In this document: piece by piece, positions 1 through 8,460 of the stretch
Layout of the letters: each line of letters begins with the position of its first letter
Position numbering within the stretch: position 1 is the first letter of the stretch
Assembly: GCF_019355055.1 (NCBI RefSeq)
Contig: NZ_CP048411.1
Span: 62,001 to 126,000 of the forward strand
Direction of reading: 5' to 3'
DNA: 64,000 nt
Source: Pseudomonas sp. MTM4
Lineage (GTDB): Bacteria > Pseudomonadota > Gammaproteobacteria > Pseudomonadales > Pseudomonadaceae
Made by a program: the position numbers and the translations under genes
The notes under the pieces: model-generated
Told to the model about the DNA's origin: nothing
What the model saw: the letters and a program-made list of their open reading frames with translations, nothing else
The model's database searches: none

Positions 1-243
1 GCCAGTGTGCCCGATTGCATTCAGCTGACCGCAGCGGATGCCGCGCAATTCAAGTGGCTGCCACCGACCTGCGGTTATCGACTGGTAGCCGAGGGTAAGG
101 ATCTCCCGCTCTGGCATCATCTGGTTTGCGGCGACCCGGATGCAGTGCATGCCGAACGGATTTCTCAGTCCGGGCGGATGATCGCCGAGGGCTCCGTCGC
201 CGAGGACGACTGGGAAGATCACTTGATTTTCCGAGCCGGTTGA
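1..243 (+). CDS. ycgN: YcgN-type UPF0260 cysteine-cluster protein, C-terminal part
   Basis: This is a partial gene whose reading frame is open from the first base of the window, so the true start lies upstream. About 80 C-terminal residues remain of a family usually near 150 residues. The visible part has the family's typical tail: cysteines in the PDC and PTCGYR segments, then WHHLVCGDP, and a WEDHLIF ending. The family is small and cytosolic, with conserved cysteines thought to bind metal, but its function is not established. I name it from memory of the C-terminal motif pattern only. Confidence 0.7.
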   Translation, partial: ASVPDCIQLTAADAAQFKWLPPTCGYRLVAEGKDLPLWHHLVCGDPDAVHAERISQSGRMIAEGSVAEDDWEDHLIFRAG

Positions 244-295
244 ATCTCCGTCTGGGCGCGTCGTCATAGCACTGAACTCAACCTGGAGTCGCTCG

Positions 296-1522
296 ATGTC
301 CCTTCGCCTGTTACCGCTGCTTGCCGTTCTGTTGTTGTCTTTCATCACGACTGCGCACGCCGCCAAGAGCGTCGATGTCGACTTCAACGTCAAGTTCGTC
401 CCCGAACAGGATATTGCTGAAGTCGAACTGCTTGTAGAAGACGGCAGCGTTATCCAATACATCGATTTCAATCTGGGTGACGAAGGGCTGTACAGCGGCT
501 TCGTAACCGATCCGGAGGGCAGCTGGCAGGAAGAGAACGGCCGCGGTGTCTGGCGCCCGGTCGCTGGCAAGGCGCGGCTGAGCTATCGGGTCAAGGTTAG
601 TCACCAGCGCAAGAGCGGACGCTTCGATGCGCGAATGACGGACGACTGGGCGTTGCTGCGCGGTGACGATCTGGTGCCTGCCGGTCGCATGGATCATCAG
701 GACGGCGTCAAGTTGATTTCCCGACTGCGGATCGAGCTTCCGAAGGAGTGGAAGAGCGTCGAGACGGGCTGGCCCCGCATCGGCAAGAACCGTTTTCGCA
801 TCGACAATCGCGAGCGCCTGTTCGATCGTCCTACCGGCTGGATTCTTGCCGGCAAGCTCGGTAGTCGTCGGGCCAAGCTCGGCGAAACCGACGTAACAGT
901 GGCTGGCCCGGTGGGCGAGGGATTGCGGCGGATGGATATCCTTACGCTGCTCACGTTCGTCTGGCCCGAAGTGCAGAACGTGTTCCCACGTGATCCGAAG
1001 AAACTGCTGATCGTCGGCGCTGGAGACCCGATGTGGCGGGGCGGCTTGTCCGGCCCGAACTCCCTGTTCATGCACGCCGATCGGCCGCTGGTTAGCGAAA
1101 ATGGCACCAGCTCACTGGTGCATGAACTCGTTCACGTGTTTAGCCGTATCACCGATGCCGACCGCAGTGACTGGATTAGCGAAGGGCTGGCCGAGTACTA
1201 CGCCATCGAACTGATGCGCAGGGCCGGCGGCATGAGCGAGGATCGATACCAGCGGGTGCGTGAACACCTGACTAAATGGAGTCGCAAAGTCACCAGTCTG
1301 CGGACCGAACATTCCAGCGGTCCCGTCACGGCCAGGGCGGTGTTGCTGTTGCAGGAGCTCGACCGAGAGATCCGACAGCGCACCAAGAACCGACACTCGC
1401 TGGACGATGTCGCGCGCGGTCTGATGCGCCTCGACAAGGCCACCACCGAAGATTTCATTGATATCACCGAAACCATGCTGGGCGGCGCCTCGGCCGTGTT
1501 GGACACCCGTCTGTTGCGTTGA
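296..1522 (+). CDS. Exported HExxH putative metallopeptidase
   Basis: The 408-residue product begins with a clear signal peptide (hydrophobic residues 5-20, then AHA-A near residue 23), so it is probably periplasmic or membrane-associated. Residues 276-280 read HELVH. The WISEGLAEYY segment that follows puts a glutamate 16 residues after the second histidine, a gluzincin-like HExxH...E arrangement as in M1/M61-type peptidases, although the spacing is shorter than the classical 18. The N-terminal half (about 25-230) looks like a beta-rich domain without a family I recognise. It lies between ycgN and ltaE on the same strand, with no obvious functional link. Peptidase activity and substrate are inference. 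Confidence 0.7.
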   Translation: MSLRLLPLLAVLLLSFITTAHAAKSVDVDFNVKFVPEQDIAEVELLVEDGSVIQYIDFNLGDEGLYSGFVTDPEGSWQEENGRGVWRPVAGKARLSYRVKVSHQRKSGRFDARMTDDWALLRGDDLVPAGRMDHQDGVKLISRLRIELPKEWKSVETGWPRIGKNRFRIDNRERLFDRPTGWILAGKLGSRRAKLGETDVTVAGPVGEGLRRMDILTLLTFVWPEVQNVFPRDPKKLLIVGAGDPMWRGGLSGPNSLFMHADRPLVSENGTSSLVHELVHVFSRITDADRSDWISEGLAEYYAIELMRRAGGMSEDRYQRVREHLTKWSRKVTSLRTEHSSGPVTARAVLLLQELDREIRQRTKNRHSLDDVARGLMRLDKATTEDFIDITETMLGGASAVLDTRLLR

Positions 1523-1576
1523 AAGACGTGAGGTTGGGGCGCGCCTGGGCAGATGACCCGAAACCAAGGAATTGCC

Positions 1577-2581
1577 ATGAGCCTGATCGATTTACGCAGC
1601 GATACGGTCACACAACCTACGACCGGTATGCGCGAGGCCATGCTGAGAGCGCCCACCGGCGATGACGTCTACGGCGAAGATCCTACCATTCGACTGTTGG
1701 AACGAACCCTAGCGACGCAGATGGGCATGCAAGCAGGATTGTTCGTACCCAGCGGCACCATGAGTAATTTGCTGGCGCTGATGTCGCACTGCGAGCGCGG
1801 TGATGAATATGTCACCGGCCAGTTGGCGCACACCTATAAGTACGAGGCGGGTGGCGCCGCGGTGCTCGGTTCCATCCAGCCCCAACCGATCGAAATGGAA
1901 GTTGACGGCTCGCTGGATTTGGAGCGAGTCGCAGCGGTGATCAAGCCGGACGATTTCCATTTCGCCCGGACTCGCCTGCTGGCGCTGGAAAACACCATGC
2001 AAGGTAAGGTGCTGCCGCTCGAATACCTGGCCAAGGCCAGAGCATTCACCCGCGAGCGAGGATTGGCGCTGCACCTCGACGGTGCCCGGCTGTTCAACGC
2101 TGTTGTCAAGTTGGGGTGTACGGCGCACGACATCAGCCGTCACTTCGACTCGGTATCGGTGTGCCTGTCGAAAGGGTTGGGTGCTCCGGTCGGCTCGGTG
2201 CTTTGCGGTGACGAGGCGTTCATTGCCAAGGCGCGGCGGCTGCGAAAGATGGTCGGCGGTGGTATGCGTCAGGCTGGTGTGCTGGCGGCGGCCGGACTCT
2301 ATGCGCTGGAGCATCAGGTGCAGCGTTTGGAGCAGGACCACCGGCACGCGCTCGCTATTGCGGAAGGGCTGCAAGCGTTGGGTTACGCGGTCGAGCCGGT
2401 ACAGACGAATATGGTTTATGTACAGATGGGCGATCGCGCGGCGGCGCTGAAGGCGTTTTGTGCGGAGCGCGGCGTCATCCTCACCGCTGCGCCACGGCTG
2501 CGGATGGTGACGCATCTGGATGTGCGGCCCGAGCATATCGAGCCGATCGTCGAGATCTTCGCTGCTTTCGTCAGAGCATAG
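1577..2581 (+). CDS. ltaE: Low-specificity L-threonine aldolase
   Basis: The 334-residue protein is a PLP enzyme of fold type I that cleaves L-threonine or L-allo-threonine to glycine and acetaldehyde. Family features are the N-terminal [10 protein letters not shown], the [10 protein letters not shown] segment, the [10 protein letters not shown] stretch that contacts PLP, and [10 protein letters not shown] with the Schiff-base lysine at residue 199. I chose the ATG at 1577 rather than the in-frame ATG at 1553, because family members start directly at the LRSDTVT motif and an AAGGA-like site precedes it. The gene is followed by a roughly 180-base gap holding the alaS promoter. Confidence 0.92.
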   Translation: MSLIDLRSDTVTQPTTGMREAMLRAPTGDDVYGEDPTIRLLERTLATQMGMQAGLFVPSGTMSNLLALMSHCERGDEYVTGQLAHTYKYEAGGAAVLGSIQPQPIEMEVDGSLDLERVAAVIKPDDFHFARTRLLALENTMQGKVLPLEYLAKARAFTRERGLALHLDGARLFNAVVKLGCTAHDISRHFDSVSVCLSKGLGAPVGSVLCGDEAFIAKARRLRKMVGGGMRQAGVLAAAGLYALEHQVQRLEQDHRHALAIAEGLQALGYAVEPVQTNMVYVQMGDRAAALKAFCAERGVILTAAPRLRMVTHLDVRPEHIEPIVEIFAAFVRA

Positions 2582-2648
2582 GTCCGAATTGCTGTCGAAT
2601 AGCTTGATTCAATCTCACTTATCCTCTATGCGCGAGGCGTTGGCCCGA

Positions 2649-2654
2649 TATAAT
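2649..2654 (+). promoter_or_regulatory. Probable -10 box (TATAAT) of the alaS promoter
   Basis: A perfect TATAAT lies about 105 bases before the alaS ATG. The -35 region at the expected spacing is poor. It is the only strong -10 match in the ltaE-alaS gap, and it would give alaS a leader of roughly 100 nt containing the nested hairpin at 2665-2702. Confidence 0.5.
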
Positions 2655-2664
2655 GCGGCCCTTT

Positions 2665-2702
2665 GCCGGCTATCCGTTTGGATAGTTGCGAACCGGCCCC
2701 CG
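2665..2702 (+). promoter_or_regulatory. Nested inverted repeat in the alaS leader
   Basis: The inner stem CTATCC-GTTT-GGATAG (2670-2685) is perfect. It is flanked by an outer GCCGG ... CCGGC pair. There is no T-run after it, so it is not a standard terminator. Its place between the -10 box and the alaS start suggests a leader structure or a protein-binding palindrome. Confidence 0.45.
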
Positions 2703-2760
2703 GTGCCGCCTCGCCGTGTCGTTTTGCAGCCGTTCGGCCGCTGTCTTCTGGAAGAAATCT

Positions 2761-5385
2761 ATGAAAAGCGCAGAAATCCGTGAAGCCTTCCTCCGCTTCT
2801 TCGAAGAGAAGGGCCACACTCGCGTGGCCTCCAGTTCGCTGATTCCGGCGAACGATCCGACTTTGTTGTTCACCAACGCCGGCATGAACCAATTCAAGGA
2901 CTGCTTCCTCGGTCTGGAGAAGCGTGCCTATACCCGCGCCACCACCAGCCAGAAATGCGTCCGTGCCGGCGGCAAGCACAACGACCTGGAGAACGTCGGT
3001 TACACCGCGCGTCATCACACTTTCTTCGAGATGCTGGGCAACTTCAGTTTCGGCGACTATTTCAAGCGCGATGCCATCACCTACGCCTGGGAATTCCTGA
3101 CCTCGCCCAAGTGGCTGAATCTGCCGTCCGAGAAGCTCTGGGTCACCGTCTACGCCACCGATGACGAGGCCTACGATATCTGGACCAAGGAAGTCGGCGT
3201 ACCGGCCGAACGCATGGTGCGCATCGGCGACAATAAGGGCGCGCCCTATGCGTCGGACAACTTCTGGGCGATGGGCGACACCGGCCCCTGCGGCCCCTGC
3301 ACCGAGATCTTCTTCGACCACGGCGAGCATATCTGGGGCGGCCCGCCCGGTTCGCCCGAGGAAGACGGCGACCGCTACATCGAAATCTGGAACAACGTGT
3401 TCATGCAGTTCAACCGCACCGGCGACGGTGTCATGCACCCGCTGCCGGCGCCGAGCGTGGATACCGGCATGGGGCTGGAGCGCATCAGCGCGGTATTGCA
3501 GCACGTCAATTCCAACTACGAGATTGACCTGTTCCAGAGCCTGCTGAATGCGGCTGCCGGGGCGATTGGTTGCAGCAATGAAGGACAGGCTTCGCTGAAG
3601 GTTGTCGCCGACCATATCCGCTCTTGCGGTTTCCTCATCGCCGATGGCGTGACACCGTCCAACGAAGGTCGCGGCTACGTGCTGCGCCGCATCGTTCGTC
3701 GCGCCTGTCGCCATGGCAACAAGCTGGGCGCCAAGGGTAGCTTTTTCTACAAGATCGTCGCGGCGCTGGTCGCCGAAATGGGCGAGGCCTTCCCCGAGCT
3801 GAAACAGCAGCAGGCGCACATCGAGCGCGTGCTGAAAACCGAAGAAGAGCAGTTCGCCAAGACGCTGGAACAGGGCTTGAAAATTCTCGAGCAGGACCTG
3901 GTCGAGCTGAAGGGCAGCGTCATCCCCGGCGAGGTGATCTTCAAGCTTTACGACACCTACGGTTTCCCCGTGGATCTCACCGGCGACATCGCCCGCGAAC
4001 GCGAGTTGACACTGGACGAGGAAGGCTTCGAGCGTGAGATGGAAGCTCAGCGCGAGCGCGCGCGGTCGGCCAGCGCCTTTGGCATGGACTACAACAGCTT
4101 GGTCAAGGTTGAGGGCGAAACGCGTTTTACCGGTTATCTCGGCACCTCTGGCAGCGGTAAGGTGTTGGCGTTGTTCAAAGAAGGCATGGCCGTACAGAGC
4201 CTGTCGGCAGGTGAGGAGGGCGTTGTCGTTCTCGATGAGACGCCGTTCTATGCCGAGTCAGGTGGGCAAATCGGTGACTGCGGTTACCTGTCCGCTGAAG
4301 GGCTGCGCTTCGATGTGCGCGATACCAGCAAGGCTGGCGGTGCATTTCTACACCACGGCATTCTCGATAGCGGCAACCTTCAGGTGGGCGGGACTGTCGA
4401 TGCCACCGTCGACGCATCGGTTCGTCAGGCCACGGCGCTGAACCATTCGGCAACGCACCTGTTGCACGCGGCGCTGAGGCAGATTCTGGGCGAGCACGTC
4501 AGTCAGAAGGGCTCGTTGGTCGATAGTCAGCGTCTACGCTTCGACTTCAGCCATTTCGAGGCGATCAAGCCTGAGCAGCTCAAGGCGCTTGAAGACAAGG
4601 TGAACGCGGAGATTCGCTGCAACTCGGTCGTTGAAATCGAGGAAACCGACATCGAGACCGCGAAGGGCAAAGGGGCGATGGCCCTGTTCGGCGAAAAGTA
4701 CGGCGATCAGGTGCGAGTATTGACCATGGGCGGAGGCTTCTCGGTCGAACTCTGTGGCGGCACTCACGTCAAGCGCACTGGCGACATCGGGCTGTTCAAG
4801 ATCATCAGCGAAGGCGGTGTGGCAGCCGGCGTGCGCCGCATCGAGGCGGTCACTGGCGAGCAGGCGCTGGCTTATCTGAACGGCGCGGAAGACCAGCTGA
4901 AAGAAGCCGCCGCGCTGGTCAAAGGCAGTCGTGAAAATCTGCTGGATAAGCTGGGCACGATGCTGGAGCGCAATCGTCAACTGGAAAAAGAGCTTGAACA
5001 GCTCAAAGCCAAGGCGGCTAGCGCCACCGGCAATGATCTCGCTGGATCCGCTGTCGATGTGAAGGGCGTGAAGACCTTGGCCGTCCGTGTCGATGGCCTG
5101 GATGGCAAGGCGTTGCTGGCATTGGTTGATCAGTTGAAGAACAAGCTCGGCAGCGGCGTGATTCTGCTCGGCGGCGTGCAGGACGAAAAGGTCGTGCTGG
5201 TGGCTGGCGTGACCCCGGATCTCACTGGCCGTTTGAAGGCAGGCGATCTGATGAAGCAGGCGGCTGCGGCTGTCGGCGGCAAGGGTGGCGGACGCCCGAA
5301 CATGGCACAAGGTGGCGGCAGCGATGCGGCGCGACTCGACGAGGCGCTGGCACTCGCGCACGCATTCGTAGAGCAAGGTTTGTAA
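2761..5385 (+). CDS. alaS: Alanyl-tRNA synthetase
   Basis: The 874-residue class II synthetase charges tRNA-Ala with alanine and edits mischarged serine and glycine in the cytosol. The N-terminal catalytic core shows [10 protein letters not shown] and the [18 protein letters not shown] segment. The editing domain has the zinc-type HSATH at 562-566 and CGGTH at 665-669, followed by the C-Ala coiled coil (about 735-775) and a glycine-rich DHHA1 end. Length and layout match the family. The ATG at 2761 gives the conserved start [10 protein letters not shown]; an upstream in-frame extension to 2686 is not conserved. lysC follows 160 bases later. Confidence 0.97.
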   Translation: MKSAEIREAFLRFFEEKGHTRVASSSLIPANDPTLLFTNAGMNQFKDCFLGLEKRAYTRATTSQKCVRAGGKHNDLENVGYTARHHTFFEMLGNFSFGDYFKRDAITYAWEFLTSPKWLNLPSEKLWVTVYATDDEAYDIWTKEVGVPAERMVRIGDNKGAPYASDNFWAMGDTGPCGPCTEIFFDHGEHIWGGPPGSPEEDGDRYIEIWNNVFMQFNRTGDGVMHPLPAPSVDTGMGLERISAVLQHVNSNYEIDLFQSLLNAAAGAIGCSNEGQASLKVVADHIRSCGFLIADGVTPSNEGRGYVLRRIVRRACRHGNKLGAKGSFFYKIVAALVAEMGEAFPELKQQQAHIERVLKTEEEQFAKTLEQGLKILEQDLVELKGSVIPGEVIFKLYDTYGFPVDLTGDIARERELTLDEEGFEREMEAQRERARSASAFGMDYNSLVKVEGETRFTGYLGTSGSGKVLALFKEGMAVQSLSAGEEGVVVLDETPFYAESGGQIGDCGYLSAEGLRFDVRDTSKAGGAFLHHGILDSGNLQVGGTVDATVDASVRQATALNHSATHLLHAALRQILGEHVSQKGSLVDSQRLRFDFSHFEAIKPEQLKALEDKVNAEIRCNSVVEIEETDIETAKGKGAMALFGEKYGDQVRVLTMGGGFSVELCGGTHVKRTGDIGLFKIISEGGVAAGVRRIEAVTGEQALAYLNGAEDQLKEAAALVKGSRENLLDKLGTMLERNRQLEKELEQLKAKAASATGNDLAGSAVDVKGVKTLAVRVDGLDGKALLALVDQLKNKLGSGVILLGGVQDEKVVLVAGVTPDLTGRLKAGDLMKQAAAAVGGKGGGRPNMAQGGGSDAARLDEALALAHAFVEQGL

Positions 5386-5444
5386 CCAGAGCGATGATAG
5401 TGCCGCTCTGTCCTTGGTCGAGGCACTGAGGCGTAACGGACAAC

Positions 5445-5489
5445 GCATCGCAAGCGGGCAGGCCGCTGCCCGCACGCAATAAGCGATGC
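5445..5489 (+). promoter_or_regulatory. Two-tier hairpin between alaS and lysC
   Basis: Outer arms GCATCGC (5445-5451) and GCGATGC (5483-5489) enclose a second perfect stem, GCGGGCA (5454-5460) with TGCCCGC (5467-5473). Only a short TTT follows, so it could be a weak alaS terminator or a structure in the lysC 5' leader. It does not resemble the lysine riboswitch as I know it, which is much longer. Confidence 0.5.
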
Positions 5490-5544
5490 TTTGAGCAGGC
5501 AGGTTATTTAATGAGCGCCCGTGACGGGCTTAGGCGGCGATGAA

Positions 5545-6780
5545 ATGGCTTTGATCGTACAGAAGTTTGGAGGTACCTCGGTGGGCTCCGTCGAGCGCAT
5601 CGAACAGGTGGCGGCGAAGGTCAAGAAATTCCGCGACAACGGCGACGACATCGTCGTGGTGGTCTCGGCCATGAGCGGTGAAACCAATCGCCTGATCGAT
5701 TTGGCCAAACAGATCACTGAGCAGCCCGTGGCTCGCGAGCTGGATGTCATGGTTTCGACCGGTGAGCAGGTCACCATCGCCCTGCTGGCGATGGCGTTGA
5801 TCAAGATTGGCGTACCGGCTGTGTCCTACACCGGCAGCCAGGTTCGTATCCTTACCGATAGTGCGCATACCAAGGCGCGTATTCTCCAGATCGACTCGCA
5901 AAATATTCAAAAGGAACTCAAGGCTGGCCGCGTGGTGGTCGTTGCAGGCTTCCAAGGCGTGGATGAAAGCGGAAACATCACCACTCTCGGGCGTGGCGGT
6001 TCGGATACGACCGGTGTCGCGCTCGCGGCTGCGTTGAAGGCGGACGAGTGCCAGATCTACACCGACGTCGACGGTGTCTACACGACCGATCCGCGCGTGG
6101 TCGCCAAGGCTCAGCGCCTGAACAAGATCACCTTTGAAGAAATGCTCGAGATGGCGAGTCTCGGCTCCAAAGTGCTGCAGATTCGCGCCGTGGAGTTTGC
6201 CGGAAAATACAGCGTGCCGTTGCGCGTGCTGCACAGCTTTCAGGAGGGTCCGGGAACCCTCATTACACTTGATGAAGAGGAATCCATGGAACAGCCCATC
6301 ATCTCCGGCATCGCGTTCAACCGTGACGAAGCCAAGCTGACCATTCGTGGTGTGCCGGATACGCCCGGGATAGCCTTCAAGATTCTCGGCCCGATCAGCT
6401 CGGCGAACGTCGAGGTCGATATGATCGTGCAGAACGTCGCGCACGATAACACCACGGACTTTACCTTCACTGTCCACCGGAACGACTACCATAACGCGCA
6501 GCAGGTGCTCGAGGGCATTGCGCGGGACATGGGTGCACGGGAAGTCATCGGCGATGTCGATATCGCCAAGGTGTCGATAGTCGGCGTCGGTATGCGCTCG
6601 CATGCGGGCGTCGCCAGCCGGATGTTCGAGGCGCTGGCGAAGGAAAATATCAACATCCAGATGATTTCCACTTCGGAGATCAAGGTTTCGGTTGTGATCG
6701 AGGAGAAGTACCTGGAGCTGGCGGTGCGGGCGCTACATACCGCATTCGAGCTGGACGCTCCAACCGCAAAAGGTGATTGA
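5545..6780 (+). CDS. lysC: Aspartate kinase
   Basis: The 411-residue enzyme phosphorylates L-aspartate, the first step toward lysine, threonine, methionine and diaminopimelate. Its start carries the family motif [10 protein letters not shown]. The kinase domain runs to about residue 245 and is followed by two ACT domains (about 265-405) that bind feedback inhibitors. Monofunctional length and the [11 protein letters not shown] segment fit the family. The ATG at 5545 is chosen because it places the FGGTS motif at the usual distance from the N-terminus. The asd gene for the next step lies 33 kb away in this window. An internal start at 6286 may make a separate beta chain. Confidence 0.96.
   Translation: MALIVQKFGGTSVGSVERIEQVAAKVKKFRDNGDDIVVVVSAMSGETNRLIDLAKQITEQPVARELDVMVSTGEQVTIALLAMALIKIGVPAVSYTGSQVRILTDSAHTKARILQIDSQNIQKELKAGRVVVVAGFQGVDESGNITTLGRGGSDTTGVALAAALKADECQIYTDVDGVYTTDPRVVAKAQRLNKITFEEMLEMASLGSKVLQIRAVEFAGKYSVPLRVLHSFQEGPGTLITLDEEESMEQPIISGIAFNRDEAKLTIRGVPDTPGIAFKILGPISSANVEVDMIVQNVAHDNTTDFTFTVHRNDYHNAQQVLEGIARDMGAREVIGDVDIAKVSIVGVGMRSHAGVASRMFEALAKENINIQMISTSEIKVSVVIEEKYLELAVRALHTAFELDAPTAKGD
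6286..6780 (+). CDS. Possible internally initiated aspartate kinase beta subunit
   Basis: An in-frame ATG at LysC residue 248 is preceded by a purine-rich GAGGA four bases upstream, which resembles a ribosome-binding site. Starting there would give a 164-residue product made of both ACT domains only. Aspartate kinases of Corynebacterium glutamicum and Bacillus subtilis are alpha2beta2 enzymes made in this way, with the beta chain starting at the same place between the kinase and ACT domains. That this one does so is inference. Confidence 0.45.
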   Translation: MEQPIISGIAFNRDEAKLTIRGVPDTPGIAFKILGPISSANVEVDMIVQNVAHDNTTDFTFTVHRNDYHNAQQVLEGIARDMGAREVIGDVDIAKVSIVGVGMRSHAGVASRMFEALAKENINIQMISTSEIKVSVVIEEKYLELAVRALHTAFELDAPTAKGD

Positions 6781-6962
6781 TTCGACGGAATTGCGTTAAT
6801 TCGCACCTTCTGTCGATTTGAATGAGCCGAAAGGAACTTTAGAGACGTTTTTGCTGGTCAATAGCTGGTGAAAGGCTCTAGGGTCGATGTCTCACGGAAC
6901 ATTATCCGTTTTTATCTTTGCAGACTGTTTACTGAATTGAATCCGTTTTTAAGGAGAAAGGA

Positions 6963-7148
6963 ATGCTGATTCTGACTCGCCGGGTCGGAGAGACCCTGAT
7001 GGTGGGTGACGATGTGACTGTCACTGTGCTGGGTGTTAAGGGAAATCAAGTGCGCATTGGAGTGAATGCACCCAAAGAGGTAGCGGTGCATCGCGAGGAG
7101 ATTTACCAACGGATCCAGAAAGAGAAAGATCAAGAACCAAGCCATTAA
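6963..7148 (+). CDS. rsmA: Carbon storage regulator RsmA/CsrA
   Basis: The 61-residue RNA-binding protein dimerises through five beta strands and binds GGA motifs in mRNA leaders to block or stabilise translation. The sequence has the invariant start [10 protein letters not shown], the central [16 protein letters not shown] and a short variable tail. A strong AAGGAG lies six bases before the ATG. In pseudomonads it controls secretion, biofilm and motility switching, relevant to the flagellar and c-di-GMP genes further along. Its position after lysC and before tRNA-Ser is the order I recall from P. aeruginosa. Confidence 0.97.
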   Translation: MLILTRRVGETLMVGDDVTVTVLGVKGNQVRIGVNAPKEVAVHREEIYQRIQKEKDQEPSH

Positions 7149-7210
7149 TATTTATGTGATTTTTGGCTTTGCAAGCGGGGTAAAGATGGGTATCATGCGC
7201 CCCGTGTTGC

Positions 7211-7304
<94 letters not shown>

Positions 7305-7409
7305 TGCATAGTTAGATAGTGAGTCGATTTAGCTGTTTGGTTTGATGGAATTCATTGAATTAAAGAGCTTGACCAACAAATTCGCGAATCTATAATGCGC
7401 ACCCTTAGT

Positions 7410-7486
7410 GCACTCATAGCTCAGCTGGATAGAGTACTCGGCTACGAACCGAGCGGTCGGAGGTTCGAATCCTCCTGAGTGCACCA
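7410..7486 (+). tRNA. tRNA-Arg (anticodon ACG), copy 1
   Basis: This is a 77-base cloverleaf with acceptor arms GCACTCA and TGAGTGC, an anticodon loop CTACGAA, a T-loop GTTCGAATC and encoded CCA. The first base of ACG is normally converted to inosine, which lets it read CGU/CGC/CGA. It is identical over its full length to the copy at 7556. Confidence 0.97.
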
Positions 7487-7555
7487 TATTAAACGAGTTG
7501 CGGAAATGCGATTCGTTGTTGTAGCCAGCGGTGATCTGGTTTATCAAGCGCTTAT

Positions 7556-7632
7556 GCACTCATAGCTCAGCTGGATAGAGTACTCGGCTACGAACCGAGC
7601 GGTCGGAGGTTCGAATCCTCCTGAGTGCACCA
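7556..7632 (+). tRNA. tRNA-Arg (anticodon ACG), copy 2
   Basis: This is an exact tandem copy of the tRNA at 7410, separated from it by 69 bases of unrelated spacer. It is followed directly by a strong terminator, so the two copies and possibly tRNA-Ser are probably one transcript. Confidence 0.97.
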
Positions 7633-7636
7633 ACCC

Positions 7637-7670
7637 AAAAGGGCCTGCAGCGATGCAGGCCCTTTTTTAT
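7637..7670 (+). terminator. Intrinsic terminator after the tRNA cluster
   Basis: A perfect 9-bp stem GGGCCTGCA / TGCAGGCCC with loop GCGA (7641-7662) is followed by six T. Four A precede the stem, so it can also terminate the convergent gene that ends at 7674. Confidence 0.92.
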
Positions 7671-7673
7671 TGT

Positions 7674-8162
7674 TCAGGGTTTACCTCGAACGCAGCCGTG
7701 CTCGTCGAAGCTGACGGTCCGCGTCCGTCCCTTGTCGCTACTGTAGCGATACTGCATTTGCCCGTTGCGATTGGTTACGGTGTCAGGCGTGCCGAAGGTG
7801 CTTTCGATGTCGGCGCGGGTCATGCCTGGAAGGATCTGCTGGCTTATGAGTGCATTGCGTCTCGCGCTGCCTGTCACGCGGTTTCCGCAACCGTCGTCCT
7901 GTTTGCCTACAACGGTGAGCTGCCTGGTTTCTTCCCTGGCGGCCTTGGGTGCTTTCCTTGGTTTGGCTAGGGGAACAGCCTTGCCGGAGCTTGGTGTGGG
8001 ATTTAGCGCTTCTTGAATTTGAGCGGTCTGATTCGTAGGGCAACCCTGTCGGGTGAAGGTGAGGTTGCCTGCATCATCGACGCAGCGATAGATGCGTGCT
8101 CCGAGCGTCGGGGTCGTGATGAGAAATAGGGCGCAGCAGCTTGCAGTGAGAAGTTTGTTCAT
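7674..8162 (-). CDS. Exported DUF4124-type protein
   Basis: The 162-residue product starts with a signal peptide (hydrophobic residues 4-20, ending near TLGA). Next comes RIYRCVDDAGNLTFTRQGCP, the pattern of the DUF4124 domain (aromatic strand, D-G/N turn, paired cysteines). A proline/lysine-rich linker (about 55-75) leads to a C-terminal part with GMTRADIESTFGTPD, which resembles the turn region of SmpA/BamE-like folds. Such proteins are periplasmic and their function is unknown. It is convergent with the tRNA operon and shares its terminator. Confidence 0.75.
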   Translation of the reverse strand: MNKLLTASCCALFLITTPTLGARIYRCVDDAGNLTFTRQGCPTNQTAQIQEALNPTPSSGKAVPLAKPRKAPKAAREETRQLTVVGKQDDGCGNRVTGSARRNALISQQILPGMTRADIESTFGTPDTVTNRNGQMQYRYSSDKGRTRTVSFDEHGCVRGKP

Positions 8163-8460
8163 TGTTCGTCCTCCTTGACGATCGGTTGGGCAGCCTAACT
8201 AATAATTTGTGGTGCTGCGGTCGTGTCTTCTCGCAACGTGAATGCGTCGACACTGAAAGCCGGCGCAAGCGGTTGTATTGTCTGCAGTTGCGAATCTGGC
8301 GTGGTGGGCGGGGTGGTATCATTGCGCGGTTCGCCCCTGTTGGGGCTTCTGGATCCTTCTCATGGATTTGCCCAGTAGTCACATAAATCTTTTTCTTGCC
8401 AATCACGTTCCGAATGATTGATCCCTTGGTGCGTTCCGACCGCTGGGGATGGAGTGCGCC
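8163..8460. other. Divergent intergenic region upstream of mgtE
   Basis: About 300 bases separate the DUF4124-type gene and mgtE, which are transcribed away from each other, so both promoters should lie here. I see a small GCCCC-TGTT-GGGGC hairpin at about 8333-8346 but no terminator-like T-run. I could not recognise a Mg2+ riboswitch. Confidence 0.4.

Noticed and set aside
5390..5545. Lysine riboswitch before lysC
   Set aside because: The nested hairpin is too short and lacks the multi-helix junction of the L box as I know it.
8163..8460. Mg2+ riboswitch upstream of mgtE
   Set aside because: Only one short hairpin is visible; there are no recognisable M-box helices.
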